DNA of 64,000 bases from Copromyces sp. CBS 386.78 (GCA_030685235.1 MU839083.1:496001-560000), one strand, 5' to 3'. Positions 10,783 through 22,000 are shown, counted from the stretch's first letter. A program made the numbers and translations. Notes: a model not told the origin generated them from the letters alone.

Positions 10783-11655
10783 TCAGAAAGTAGGCGCCCC
10801 ACAAGAATCATAGTCCGTCGCAGGATTATACCTATCCGCCTCTACCAATTTCAACACCTGTCTGAGTTTCTTGAACACGCCATCGCCGACGCGCGACGAC
10901 AGCTTCACCAACTCCTGCACACTCCCCACCCAGTTCGACCCGCCCATCGGGTCCTCGCACACCATCATCATCTTGATGTCATGGTTCTTGTGATTGAACT
11001 TGTCCTTGATCAACGACAACATCTTGCCATCCAGGCCCGGCCTGCCCCGACCACTGGAAAAGTCTTCCGGGATGGTCTGATCGAACTCGTTTGAAAGGGT
11101 CAAAAGACGACGCAGAATACGTTGCATGTCTCTGGCTGCGTCGCCCTTGTCTTCCACCTCCGAGTCGAAGTCAGTTCGGCGGAGGAGGAGATCGAATCTT
11201 TTGTCAGCTGTGGTGAAGAGCTGTCTTAACCGGGTGCTCGACTCGGAAGCGTCCTGGTCCGGCGGGAGGGCAGAAAGGATCTTGACCTGTTCATTGAAAG
11301 AAATCAAGTTGTAGTCAAGCTCAATGTCAATCGTCCGCTGGTCCTTAAAGAGGTCGTCCTCGTAGATTTCCTGGAGCGATTTGCCGATAGTGTGTGGGTC
11401 ACGAGCGGCGGCAAAAGCGAGGAGATCGTCTCGGACGCTGGTGGGGATCAGAGGTTCACCGGTTCGGCGCTTGCGCTCGGTGAGAATTGAGAGATAGTAG
11501 TCTTTTTCATCGGCAAGGTCTTCTTCCTCTTCGTCCTCACTCGGGCGGGGGTCTTCGTCTTCATTGGGGGACGATTCTTCGAGGTCGCTGTCGGTGCGTG
11601 CTCGTTTCTTCGGAGGACAGCGATTGGGTGAGGCAGATGCGGTAGTTTCGGCCAT
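10783..11655 (-). CDS. acidic-headed protein of an unrecognised family, paralogue A
   Basis: The gene is a single exon of 290 residues. The frame is open 42 codons further upstream, but the chosen ATG (GGCCATTGTTT read on the plus strand) has the same context as the start of its paralogue at 15793. The first 25 residues hold a basic, NLS-like patch, PPKKRARTDSDLEES. A long Asp/Glu-rich stretch follows (about residues 28-50). Then comes the family signature YYLSILTERKRRTGEPLIPT with RDDLLAFAAARD. The C-terminal 200 residues are helical. The paralogue 3 kb away shares the start, the DSDLE motif and the signature. No known domain is recognised. The nuclear-type signal suggests a nuclear role, which is an inference only. 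Confidence 0.7.
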   Translation of the reverse strand: MAETTASASPNRCPPKKRARTDSDLEESSPNEDEDPRPSEDEEEEDLADEKDYYLSILTERKRRTGEPLIPTSVRDDLLAFAAARDPHTIGKSLQEIYEDDLFKDQRTIDIELDYNLISFNEQVKILSALPPDQDASESSTRLRQLFTTADKRFDLLLRRTDFDSEVEDKGDAARDMQRILRRLLTLSNEFDQTIPEDFSSGRGRPGLDGKMLSLIKDKFNHKNHDIKMMMVCEDPMGGSNWVGSVQELVKLSSRVGDGVFKKLRQVLKLVEADRYNPATDYDSCGAPTF

Positions 11656-12381
11656 TGTTTTTGGTGTTGAGAGAAATGGCGAGTGTCGCTTTTGGGCTGA
11701 ACTAGCTGAAAGACGCAATAGTAATAGGGTTGGAAACAGAAGGTGGAAGTTGAAAGGAGGACGGAGCAAGTCTGGCAGCATGGTGTCCTTTATTCCTGGT
11801 TGCTATGTAAAACCCCTCTCTGTTTCTCTCATCTGCTCACAGTTACGGCATCATCACGCATGGAGTACGTCGTTGACATGGAACTGGTCGCGATAGCTCA
11901 GGCGACCCCCCCCAAATTGCAACCAAAACAGGTCCGGCGGCGAGGGGGGTCACTTCAGCTCCAGAACCAATAGAAATACCTGCATTGTGCGTTGAGCAAG
12001 CGCACTTTCACATTGCCTCCTGTACAGGTATTTTTGTAGCACGTTTTTCGTGCAGCAGGAATGCATCCATACCTCGACATAACCCATGTTTCAACGTCCT
12101 ATTGGGACATCATGAAGTGAAAAAAGCATCATCCACATCGCCCCCTTCCCCAGGACGACATCCCACTCTTCCGCCTCATCTTCAACGCCGTCCCCATCTT
12201 TTCCCGTAGACTTCGAACTCGGCTTTTCTCGACACACAATGCAGTCCAATCACCACTTCAAGAAATCAGCCTCTTCCCCTATCACATCATGATCTCCTCC
12301 CTCTTGCTCCATGTCCTCCCCTCTTTCTTCTTCTGATTCAGGCAATTCATCCATGGCCCTGCTCATCATCCAATACAATCC
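11656..12381. other. intergenic, nothing recognised
   Basis: This is the promoter side of paralogue A (CT-poor) and the 3' side of the next minus-strand gene. No further coding region is supported. Confidence 0.4.
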
Positions 12382-13746
12382 TCACTTTCCTCCTAACAGA
12401 CCCTGTTGTCTCCGTGCAGCTTGACGGGTTCGTACGTAGAGTTGCGGGTCTAGTCGGGCTCTTTTGACGCGGATCCATTGCTGAGAGCTGTTGAGGATTG
12501 CGATGCTGACTTTACGTGGCGCTGGTGGGATCTGGACAGATGCTCGCGGTAGGGGAGGTGGTAGGGCGGATGTGTTATGGTTGTCGTTGGAGGTCGGTAT
12601 CATATCAGGGACAGTCCCATGCTCGACCATACTTCGGGCGCGAAGATCCAGAGATTCTTGGTAGTCACAGGCGGTGGCAAAGGTTTGGACCGAGGCGTTG
12701 GACGTGGTCTTGGTACTAAGAATACTGATTCTTGACAGCGTTCGACGGAGACTCGAGAACGGAGGATGAGACGTCTGTTGGTCCGCATGAGGGATTCCCT
12801 CTTCCTCCTGTACAGAGTGACAGCTGATCACTGATGATGATTGACGAGACGGTGTTGGACGGAGAGTGTCGATTGAGCTTCGAAGGCTGATGGGGAAGAG
12901 AGGACGATCTTGCTGTACGGTACGGGCAGTGACAAAGCTCTCCAGTGATACCCGACTCCTTATGGAAGACAAGTAACCGACCCGGCTAGAAGGCCTTGAG
13001 TCGGCTCGTTGACGGAACTGTTCTGCGAGATCCTGGATTTGCCTTGCTTGATGGACTTGAGATGCGAGCAGGTTATTTCCATTCTTTTGTCAGCAGTTGC
13101 GAATGAGAAGACTAGATATTTCTTCTTCTTCTACTTTTTCACGGCTTACATTTGCGGGCAGTTGTAGTTCTGCTACCAGCGTACTGTTGCCTGGTTGAAT
13201 AGTGGAGTTGCTGTCATGACTGCTGCCGATGCATGTCCTGCTGCTCCCGCTGCTGACGCTGTTGTTTTCGAACTCGTTCTCATTGATAGTGGTGACGTTC
13301 GCCCTTTCGAGTTTCAATATAGCCTCAACCAAAGCCACATTCGTCTTCAGCTGTCTTATCTGAGTCGCAAGTGCTGTCTCTCGCTGCTTAGAGCGAAAGA
13401 TGGCGGGAATCCGTCTGCGACGGAAGAGAAATGCCGCTTCATCTATGACGTTTTCGCATTCTTCTGTCAAACCTTCAAAAATACTATGACGAACCAGGAA
13501 AAGCAGAACCATGGAGCTGTTACTCGTAATGGCGTGCTGTCCAAGCCCTTTAAATCAGTTTCCTATTAGCGTCCTCACAACCTCGAATATCTGGTATTCT
13601 GAACCATAGATGTCTTTGGCGGCCGCAAGCATGCAGGTACCCACAAAGTACATTCCGGGCGAATCTAGGACATTCAGTAGATCGGAAAGAATATCAGTGG
13701 CAAGAGCAAATTCGAACGCGCTCGCGCTCCCCACGAACTCCAACAA
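12382..13746 (-). CDS. unknown protein with coiled-coil-like middle; 5' end unresolved
   Basis: Three collinear segments lie in one frame. Segment 1 (13746-13555) reads EFVGSASAFEFALATDILSD and resembles the hydrophobic helical N-terminus of many fungal effector/STAND-type proteins. Segment 2 (13512 to 13150) holds FRSKQRETALATQIRQLK, a likely coiled coil. It is joined to segment 3 (13083-12382) by a well-formed phase-0 intron, 13149-13084 (66 nt; donor GTAAGC, branch CTGAC, acceptor AAAAG). Segments 2 and 3 alone give 354 residues from ATG 13512. Joining segment 1 needs an intron of only about 42 nt (GTGAGG to ACAG), which is shorter than usual, and segment 1 has no ATG before an in-frame TAA. 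The 5' end is therefore decayed or has an exon I could not find. The Ser/Arg/Pro-rich C-terminal half is probably disordered. Confidence 0.5.
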
Positions 13747-13863
13747 TAGGTCTTAAGATTGCGCACGATATTCGAGGTAAATAATGAAAGATGACCTGAA
13801 CGTCAAAGTATACGCTGTCAAATGCAGCAACAAATCGTCGACGGGATATGAATTTGCGATATC

Positions 13864-13887
13864 TTTTTTTTTTTTTTTTTTTTTTTT
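13864..13887. repeat. T tract of 24 nt
   Basis: This homopolymer run lies just upstream of the minus-strand gene's first open segment, where a missing 5' exon might be expected. Read on the minus strand it is an A tract. Confidence 0.9.
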
Positions 13888-13889
13888 GA

Positions 13890-14691
13890 AGAATGACAGG
13901 AAGGACAGAGCCTTATTTTACTCCCCCGCAGGTCTTGGGCAGCAAAGGCAGGAAGCGTTCGGGTAATGTGGCAGTAAGCTACCACCTCGTCCCTCCTTCG
14001 CTACTTCTTTCATTCAGCTGAATGAATGCACCACACACAACTCACCATAGCATCAGGCTCGATACCTTACACGAGTGGTTAGTTATAAGAATGCATCGAA
14101 CACATTACAGTACAATCCGTCACACACCTTCGGTACTTTCCCACGCAACAGTGTGTCCTTATTATACCTTTGAATTCAACCCCTAGGCATTTTGGAATTG
14201 AAAAGTTTCCCAATAAGTCCTGGCGGATCTTTTTCTGAATGAGTTTCATCCCTATCACGGCTTTGGCAAGGCGTTTTCGATTTAGCAAGCGAAGCAGTCG
14301 TGAAAATAAAGCGAACACGAACAGTCTAATACTGCTCGCTTTAGATATTTAGGAAAGGCCGTCGCAACACTGTTATAGGGGTCACAGAAAATTGAAACAC
14401 GTTGGACAGAATCCATCAAGGATACTTCCGTTTAGGAATGCCTAAGAGCCGAGTGTGAAAGGTAATAATGAAGACGCTCGGGTGTGCCATGTATTACTGA
14501 CCGTAACAGGCGCCGGTTTATTCCTACAACCAATTCGGCAAACAAGGATTCAAGAAGCATGATCACGAGTCCGGTTAAGCGATGCATCAGGAGTGTGCCA
14601 CAGCGAGTTAAGCTGGGAAATTATCATTACTATTCTTTATTGGTCAGTCCTATCTCGTATCCTAGCTCTTGCTGACTCTTGTCGGAGCAAT
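13890..14691. other. intergenic, nothing recognised
   Basis: There are scattered short ORFs with no coherent protein character. The stretch is somewhat AT-richer than the flanking genes. Confidence 0.4.
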
Positions 14692-15793
14692 TCAGAGTCT
14701 CGCTCTCTGCTTCCTTTTTTCAGCGTGTACGTTGGTGATGCGCCTGCTACGCTTCTTGCCGTGGCGGGCCTTTGCTACAAAGTACTCGCGTTGGAGCAGA
14801 CCGCCGATCTTGTCGTCGCGGGCGGCAGCAAGGGCGAGGAACTCGTCTCGGTCGCTGATGGAGATCAGGGGTCTATCGGTTCGATTGTGGCGCTCGGAGA
14901 GGAGAGAAAGGTAGTGGGCTTTGACGGCTGAAGGCGTTTCCTCATCGGTGGATGGAGAAAGAAAAATGGAAGAGCTTCTCTCCTTCTCGCTGTCAGCTGA
15001 GTCCGACGCATTATCTTCCGCTTTTCCGTCGCCTGATCTTCCATGTTTCAATCCCTCCTTCATCTGTTCGGCGATTTTGGCAAGGAGGCTCAAGGCCTCA
15101 GCAGACTTGGCGCTCGAGCTGACGATGGCCTCTAAAGCCTCGACCTGTCGAATGCTGCACTCATTTTCCTTGTCGGTTGCGATGCTCGGGCTTTGGCGAG
15201 GAAGTGTGGTAAACACGGCAGAGGACGAACCAGGAGTGGCGCCGGCGCGGACAGAGGGTTGAGCGTCGAGTATTTTGTTGATTCTTCTGTGCGCTTTGAT
15301 CTTCACAATGAGGTTTTGAAGTCCATCCATGAGCTTTTGGGGACGGCTATCGCTCTCGTTCTTTGTACGGTTTTCGTCCCACCAGGCCTTAAGCTCGGAC
15401 TGGACATGCGGAGGAACCTATACGAGTTAAACAAATTTAAAAAAGAAATAAGCTTGACAGCTGCAGTTGAAGTTGCTTAACTTACAGGAATGCACGTCCG
15501 ATGGTGACCATTCTTTGCGCATTGCTAGCACGCACTTCCACGTCCACCTTGGTTGTTGCATTTCCGGCCCGGTGTATGGAAAGCCATGGTGACGCATGGA
15601 CCGCAAGGCATATCCCTCTCGCTGCCCTGGTCAGGTCCTTTTGTCTTGGTCGTTGTAGCCTCCGTGACCAACTCGGCGGTTTCGGTTGAATCTTCAGCTG
15701 AGGATGACCACTGCACTCAAGGTCGCTGTCGATGCGTGTCCGTTTCCTCGGGGGATAACGGTGACTCGAGCTTGGGGCGTTGAAATCGGCCAT
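14692..15793 (-). pseudogene. paralogue B of the 10783-11655 gene, with Cys-rich module; two lesions
   Basis: Exon 1 is 15793-15486, the intron is 15485-15418 (68 nt, donor GTAAGT, acceptor CGTATAG), and exon 2 is 15417-14692. The start MADFN...PPRKRTRIDSDLE parallels paralogue A (PPKKRARTDSDLEES). At about 15717-15720 the sense moves to another frame (a 1-nt indel). That frame carries a Cys-rich module, C-x2-C-x11-C-x9-C-x2-C-x8-C, resembling a zinc-binding knuckle. A TAG sits between the fourth and fifth Cys at about 15522-15524. Exon 2 is clean and ends with the family signature (HYLSLLSERHNRTDRPLI, RDEFLALAAARD). The unbroken protein would be about 344 residues. Two independent lesions in exon 1 argue for a pseudogene. 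A sequencing error could explain one, less easily both. Confidence 0.65.
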
Positions 15794-16368
15794 TGTTCCC
15801 TATTCCGTTACGATATAATTGATAGCTTCTTCAAGAATGGGTGGAACCGATGTAATCAAAAGTATGGATTGAAGCTAGAAAATTAAAAGGATGAAAGATC
15901 ACAGTCGCGGCCTGGGGCGTTATCAGGCATGAAGTGGAAGCAAGCGTCTCCCTCTGCCCCTCAACATCTTGCAACGAAAACAAAAAGAGAAAGAACCACC
16001 CTAACGCAGGACCTCTTGCGTCATGCAGTGCAGCAAGCAACGGCCGTCGCACATTTGTCACGCAGTCACCTGCACGCTCACCAGACCCGTTGGCCTTGTA
16101 TAGACGGCGGCACAGTCAGAGATTCTTTGACCGGAACAGCCAATCCAGATCATCACCATCATCCTCAAACGTCGACTCCATCGATACATCACACCCAGTC
16201 AGATGGGCTTGGGCCACATCGCCCTTTCTAACCTCTCTGTATGGCCTCACGGTGCTCACCAACTCAACCACCAACCCACATCCACACCATCCCGACAATC
16301 CAGCACCTAACGTGACAAGAATTCAGGAGGTACCTTATTCATAAGCACTCGCTTTGGAAGGAATGAGT
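15794..16368. other. intergenic between paralogue B and the second 5S gene
   Basis: No coding region is recognised. About 30 nt before the 5S start lies TTATTCATAAGC, a candidate upstream TATA-like element for that gene. Confidence 0.4.
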
Positions 16369-16487
16369 ACATACGACCATACCCACTGGAAAACTCGGGA
16401 TCCCGTCCGCTCTCCCATAGATAAGCCAGTGAGGGCCAGACTAGTAGTTGGGTCGGTGACGACCAGCGAATCCCTGGTGTTGTATGT
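16369..16487 (+). rRNA. 5S ribosomal RNA, dispersed copy 2
   Basis: This 119-nt gene runs from ACATACGACC to GTTGTATGT and is identical to the copy at 6392-6510, on the opposite strand. The A-box, intermediate element and C-box of 5S (GGTCGGTGACGACCAGCGAA) are intact. A T-rich terminator follows directly. Confidence 0.95.
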
Positions 16488-16511
16488 CATTTTTTCTCGT
16501 TTTTTTTTTCC
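16488..16511 (+). terminator. RNA polymerase III terminator of 5S copy 2
   Basis: CATTTTTTC followed by a run of ten T begins one base after the 5S 3' end. Confidence 0.8.
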
Positions 16512-16723
16512 TTGCCATCATTTATTTTTTGCCAATTGTCTGCATCACACGGGCCGATGCGAACATTCCATGTACCTATGGCGGGTTGAAGTATCATCAT
16601 ATATTTTCCATATCAGTCCCTATCATATACAGCTATCCCATCCCCGTTCCATACCCTTTCCCACCCCCATCCCCATCCCCATCCCCAAACCTCGTCCCAA
16701 ACCAAGACTAACCCCCTTGCCCC

Positions 16724-19003
16724 CTAAACCTCCGTACTCATCTCATCCCTCCCCGTAAAAATCTTCCAAAGCCTCTTACTAACCGCCTTGCCCACCCTCT
16801 TCTCCCCAACCTCCCCCTCCTTATTAATCACCCTCCTCACATCCTCCAGCGTCCCCGGCCCGCCCCTTTCTAGGGCGTTCACCAGCCTTCCAATACTAGG
16901 ATACTCATTCGCGATCCCCATGGCTATGGGCGCCGTGATCCTCGCTACCTCCTGCAGCGTCCGCACGTAAATGTCTTTTGGGTCGATGCCCGTACGGACC
17001 TGCCCGCTGTCCATGCAGAAACCGGCCGACTTCATCAAGTAATCTTCCAGACGTGTCTTGTAGGGCGCGACGGCGAGTTGTTGAGTGAAGAGCTGGAGTT
17101 GGGTAGCGGTTTCCTGGGCGCAGGTGGTGTGGTAGATTTGCAGAGAGTGGAGGAGTTGGAGTTGGAGGAGGGCGGTGTCGATTTGCATTTCGTTAATCTG
17201 AAGAGGGGGGTCGTTTTTCTTGGCCCGGCGGGCAGGCGCCGAGGCTGAAGCAGAAGCGTCCTCGGCTGCTAAACGGGAACGGACCTCCGAGGCAAACTCG
17301 TTGTTACGCTTGTTACGGGATTTCGAGAGGAGTTGTTTCAGGCCTTCGATTAGGTAGATGGTTTGGTGGCCGGGAAAATGGCGTTGCATCTTGAGTACGT
17401 GCGCTTCGAGATTGTGGCCCTCGTCGCCCATTGCAAGCTTGGCAAATTCGGCGGCGGGGAGGATGACGAGGCTGAACTTCTCGGTTTCGGTGGTCTCGGG
17501 GATGGGATCGTAATGGTGGCGCTCTTGGTCGTAGCGGGCTTTGACCACGCGGCGCCAGCGCACGACGTTGTCGACTGGGGAGGTCCAGGTGGTGACTTCT
17601 TTGACATCGACCTTCTTGAGAAACTCCTCGGCCTTGATCCTGGCGGCCTGGTCGAGGCTAGATGGAAGATCTACGATCATCTCGGGGGTGGCGGTTTCCT
17701 TTCTGGTCTTCAGCTTGTTGGCTTCAGCGCGGGCGGCGGCGCGCTGCTTCTCTTCGGCCTTCTGTTGCCTCTCGCGCTCTTTCTCTCGCTTCTTCCTTTC
17801 TGCTGCGGCCTTCTTTTCGAGAGCTTTGTCTTCTCTTTCCCTGGCTCGTTCTTCGGCTGTTTTCCTTGCACCTCCTGCTGCGGGCTTCGGTCTTGTGGAC
17901 CCCGTTGTTGTGGATGCGGACTTGGTGAATGTTCGCTTCGTAGGTCCTGACAGATCACCCGTCGTGGTGCGACTCGCTGGAAAGCGGAGATCGGATATGT
18001 CTGGGAAGTCATCATCATCGTCATCATCGGATAAAGGGTCAGTGACTCCATCCTCGCCCGAGTCATCGAGGGCAATAACGTTCGATTGACTTCTCCCTAG
18101 TGGGCGGCGAGGACTAGATTTTGCTGGAAGGGGGGCCGAGCTTGATATGGGATCCCATGCTGCGGCTGTGGTTGGCGCCCTTGACGGCTCTCGTGGTTTC
18201 GGATTCATCCTCGGCGGAGGGTCTGCAAATGGATCATCGTCGGAATCGTCTATGACGGTGACTTCTGGTGTGACTTTCGCAGATGCAGATGCGGATGCAG
18301 GGGCAGGTCCTTTTCCTTTTTCCTCTCGGGTGGGTCTTGGGGGCGGGCTCGCAAAAGGATCGGAGTCGTCGTCATCATCACGAAAGGTTGGTTTTGGCGC
18401 TGGTGGTTTGGACAGAGGTATTTTTGAGCTCGAAATATGGGGAGAGCTAGAAAATTCAACATCCTCTATTGCCCTACTGCTACTCCTTCTTGACGGCCCT
18501 GGCCGAGCGGGACTTTTGGTTATCGCTGGAACATGTGTTTGCGCCAGCCGAGACTTCGGGCTGTCGGACTTTGAGACTGGAGGAGTTAAGCGCTGTCGCT
18601 TCCTAGCTGGCTCGCTTGTTCGGTCGCCTCCGGTTGTCGGTTCGGTGATATTGTCAATGTCAGGAAAGCCATCCGAAGACAGCCATGACATGTCAATGTC
18701 GAGTATCGAAGTTTCCTTCTGTGTTATACTCCGAGCAGAGCTCTTGTTGGACTTCAATTCTTGACTGTCCCCCTTAAGATCCAAGATGCCGAGCCTAGGT
18801 TCTGCTCTGGCGAGGGGGTTTGGCGTAGATATTGGTGGAACATCATCGGCTGTGAGGTCAAAAGTGTCGTAGTCTAGATCATCATGGGGGATGGTCTTCT
18901 TTGCGCTGGGCGGTACACGCGACGACGACTTGTTGTTGACAGCTGGTGTTGATTGAGGTTCTACCTCTGGGCTGGAGATAAGGTCAATAACGTCCGCGGG
19001 CAT
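16724..19003 (-). CDS. eme1: Eme1/Mms4-type subunit of the Mus81 crossover-junction endonuclease
   Basis: The gene is a single exon of 759 residues. The N-terminal 390 residues are disordered, Ser/Pro/Asp-rich and acidic, opening with MPADVIDLISSPEVEP and containing several DDDSDPFA-type repeats (SUMO-interaction or phosphorylation-like patches). A strongly charged helix (EERARERE...KKREKERERQQK) follows at about 390-440. The rest is an ERCC4-like nuclease fold beginning EMIVDLPSSL and containing IYLIEGLKQLLSKSRNKRN. The C-terminal tandem helix-hairpin-helix region includes IGRLVNALERGGPGTLEDVR. The ERKxxxD catalytic motif of Mus81 is absent, as expected for the non-catalytic partner Eme1. 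With Mus81 it cuts Holliday junctions and 3' flaps at stalled forks. Length and the disordered head fit fungal family members. Confidence 0.88.
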   Translation of the reverse strand: MPADVIDLISSPEVEPQSTPAVNNKSSSRVPPSAKKTIPHDDLDYDTFDLTADDVPPISTPNPLARAEPRLGILDLKGDSQELKSNKSSARSITQKETSILDIDMSWLSSDGFPDIDNITEPTTGGDRTSEPARKRQRLTPPVSKSDSPKSRLAQTHVPAITKSPARPGPSRRSSSRAIEDVEFSSSPHISSSKIPLSKPPAPKPTFRDDDDDSDPFASPPPRPTREEKGKGPAPASASASAKVTPEVTVIDDSDDDPFADPPPRMNPKPREPSRAPTTAAAWDPISSSAPLPAKSSPRRPLGRSQSNVIALDDSGEDGVTDPLSDDDDDDDFPDISDLRFPASRTTTGDLSGPTKRTFTKSASTTTGSTRPKPAAGGARKTAEERAREREDKALEKKAAAERKKREKERERQQKAEEKQRAAARAEANKLKTRKETATPEMIVDLPSSLDQAARIKAEEFLKKVDVKEVTTWTSPVDNVVRWRRVVKARYDQERHHYDPIPETTETEKFSLVILPAAEFAKLAMGDEGHNLEAHVLKMQRHFPGHQTIYLIEGLKQLLSKSRNKRNNEFASEVRSRLAAEDASASASAPARRAKKNDPPLQINEMQIDTALLQLQLLHSLQIYHTTCAQETATQLQLFTQQLAVAPYKTRLEDYLMKSAGFCMDSGQVRTGIDPKDIYVRTLQEVARITAPIAMGIANEYPSIGRLVNALERGGPGTLEDVRRVINKEGEVGEKRVGKAVSKRLWKIFTGRDEMSTEV

Positions 19004-22000
19004 GGCTCAAGGCTTCAATGGGTCGTGGAAACTCGTTGAATCTTGGTGGCTTCTCTCCATAACCCAAGTCTCCGGTGGTGACAAAGACGCGGTCGATTCA
19101 ACTTCACAATGCGCGTTGGCCGTTTGCCTTGGGGGTGGGTGGTTCTCGGCGAATTCTCCGTTCGTAGTGTCGCGGAGTGTCGTTTCGGCCGCTGTTTTTC
19201 TCGCGACTATTATGCCGGTATCACGGCGCGACAGGAGACGGCGTTGCGACAGCGTGACGGGATGCGGTGCAGTGACATGGTGTGACGACATGACGCGACG
19301 GGAAGACGCTTGAGCACGAACTTGACGCGGGATTCACGTGATCTGAGCTTAATCAGACCCCGCTCCCCACTCTTGCCGTTCCCGTCGTTTCATTTCCTTT
19401 TCCAACGCTGCTCCGCGGTTTCTCCACTTTTGTGTTTGTTGTTGGTTTGTTTGCTGACCCGACCAGGCCGACCCCGTTCGCACTATCAAAATCGCAATGA
19501 CCGACGACCGACTGATCGACGACCTCTTGCCCCGGGCCCCGATTCAAATGTCCATGGTTCTGTGTAGTGTACGAAACACATGTCATAACCGGGAATAGTG
19601 GGCCATCAAAGACGAGGCAAACAAAAACATGATCAATGGAATGGAAGAAGCTGAGGAAGCTGAGGAAGCTCATCTCTCTTCTTTCTTTTGAGACTCCATG
19701 TGCTTGTCGTCTTTTTGTCTCAAAGACAGTTCATTAACCATTCGGATACACCGTATCGAAACAGGTCAACATAACAGTGCCGCTGGCAACCTCCAACACT
19801 CGCCCGGTTTATGAAGGATCAAACTATGCTCCCATCACTGTTCCTTCGCGCATACACAACGAGATTAGATGAAATTGATTGTCCATCATCTTCGAATCCC
19901 TGCATCTCCAAATTCAAAGAATTGTCTCGGCATTGGGAGGGAGTTCGCTTCCACGTGGATATCGTTCGTTCGGTCGTCCAACAGCAGTCTTGTCTGCCCT
20001 GCCTGTCTGCTCTTGATTGGGAACTTAACCCCATCTCACCCCCCGGCAACGTGCCAAAGACGGGGCTGCCCGGGCGCGCCGTCACACCGTGATCTCTTCC
20101 TCTCTTCCTCATTCGTCTTTTCGTTCTTTTCTTCTCTTTCCCACGGGTGAAGCGAGAGACGTTGAACCGTAACGGGCCCGAACTGGCTGACAGACTGACA
20201 GGGGCTTTAAAATTCAACGGGGAAGCTAACGCAGGTGCACGGTCCCAGGTTATCCATCCAAATGTTACCGAGGTGCCAGTGCTTCTGGCAAACGAATCCG
20301 GAGCATGCTCTCGTTTGGGAGACTGTTGCCGCTGTAGGGCGCGGGAAAGGCAAACTGGGGGGTGGAAGATGCAGCACGCCATGGCCGTTCCTCTGTGCAC
20401 TACCAACGCGATATCTTTTGTGCGTGTAGGTTCTCAAGATATGGAAGATATCTCGACCTTATTCTGGAACCTTAAATGGCCGACGATGGCAACGCAGCAT
20501 CGTCAACAAAAAAACATCAGGCCATCGATCGTCGCGAGGGCTGTATCGGCGCCCTAGGCTACGTCTAGAAGGGGCAAGGTATCCGGAGCCTGCCAGGCTA
20601 GTTTCTCCGAAGCCCGGCGGGAACCCAGGACCTCCAACATCCTTTTTCATGATTACCGCGGTGCCGGCGGATGGATGGATTGCACTTTGCCCGCCCGTTG
20701 ATATTTGATTCCGCACAGACCGCTCATTCCGACGACGAGGGGGCAGATGCAGAGAGACAACCAAGGCGCCCCGTGAAACGATAGATGGCAAGCGCACCCC
20801 GCATTCTGGCTTCAGATCGTATCGTTGTGGGTGTTGTGCACGATCGAGCTGTTGCGCGTTCTTTGGCCCGTCTGAAATCTGAATATCCAGAAATGGATGA
20901 AAGTGGTGTTGAAGAATTGGGTCTTAAGCTCGCCGTTGACCTTGATCAAAGCGTACTGACAACCAGGAAAGTGTTCGGTCATCGGTAGCCTCACAAGTGG
21001 GCGCTTTCGATTCCCACTTGGGGTGAAACAACGGAATGCTTGTAATGTCGAACTGGGCGCGGATATCCCGAATTACAATCTGGGGGGTAACGAGCACTGG
21101 TGAAGCACGCCCATTTCCGAGAAGGGCTGTCGGATATCGGCTGTTGATTGGGCAGAGGGACCGCCTTGAGCTCCATGAATGGAGCGCCTTGAGGGCATGT
21201 CTTGCGAGCACAGCGAATTGCATGTTCCTGGTTCCTGAAAAGCGTGCCTGCTATTCGTGCTGTGTGCCTGCAGATCCAGAGACAGCCGAGCCAGACCCCT
21301 TGCTTTGGGCGGTTTTCTGTGTTCCTGGCATGATGTGGTGTCCGTTCGCTTCGCTCGCATCCGCTCGGTCACAGAATCTCGAGACCCCACTGCCGCTAAC
21401 GTCGGGAGATTCATCCCATCCACTAGCACCTTGCGCCGTGTGCCTTGATAGCGCTCATGCACCCCTGAATTTACACCAAGGAAGAAGGCTTCCAGAACGA
21501 ATGGGAGTGCGTTGGGTTGGGTGGATTAAATGGTGGTTTTAGGGCCAAGCAGGGAAAGACAAGGCGACGATCTCAGGGGAAGTTTGGTGATAAGCGGGTG
21601 CGGTTTTTGGGTTTCCCACCCCGCAAAAGGGCATACAGAACCCATATTATGCTATATTTACAGATGGGCATGTCCGTGTGCTTTAAATATCCTCGATAGT
21701 GTACGCCGTGCTGTCAAGTGTTTGTTGTTTGAAGACGCGATTGCGTGGACTTTTTGTGTGACGGGTGTTGAAGGTGGGCTTTTAGCTCCCTCCAGAAAAG
21801 GGGTCCGTCCATGAGGATGAGAGAGCATGGTTCATCTGATCTGTGTGATCCGCGAGAGAACACACTGCAACATTTCAACAGATGCGCAGTGTTATGCAGA
21901 GCTTCGCCTAAAGTATAACTATAACACAGCATCCCGCGCATGCAGATAGATGCAGTGGCGAGGAGAGGGGTGCCGTTGTTGGAAAGGGAAAAACGAAGCA

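Noticed and set aside
17363..18764. Several plus-strand ORFs of 180-205 codons
   Set aside because: They lie opposite the eme1 coding exon and mirror its repeats. Eme1 accounts for the sequence.
19819..20406. 195-codon minus-strand ORF
   Set aside because: It has mixed composition, no recognisable motif, and a start context no better than chance.
20997..21025. B-box-like TTTCGATTCCC suggesting a tRNA
   Set aside because: No A-box at the right distance and no acceptor stem; the GTGGG/CCCAC pairing leaves an oversized loop.
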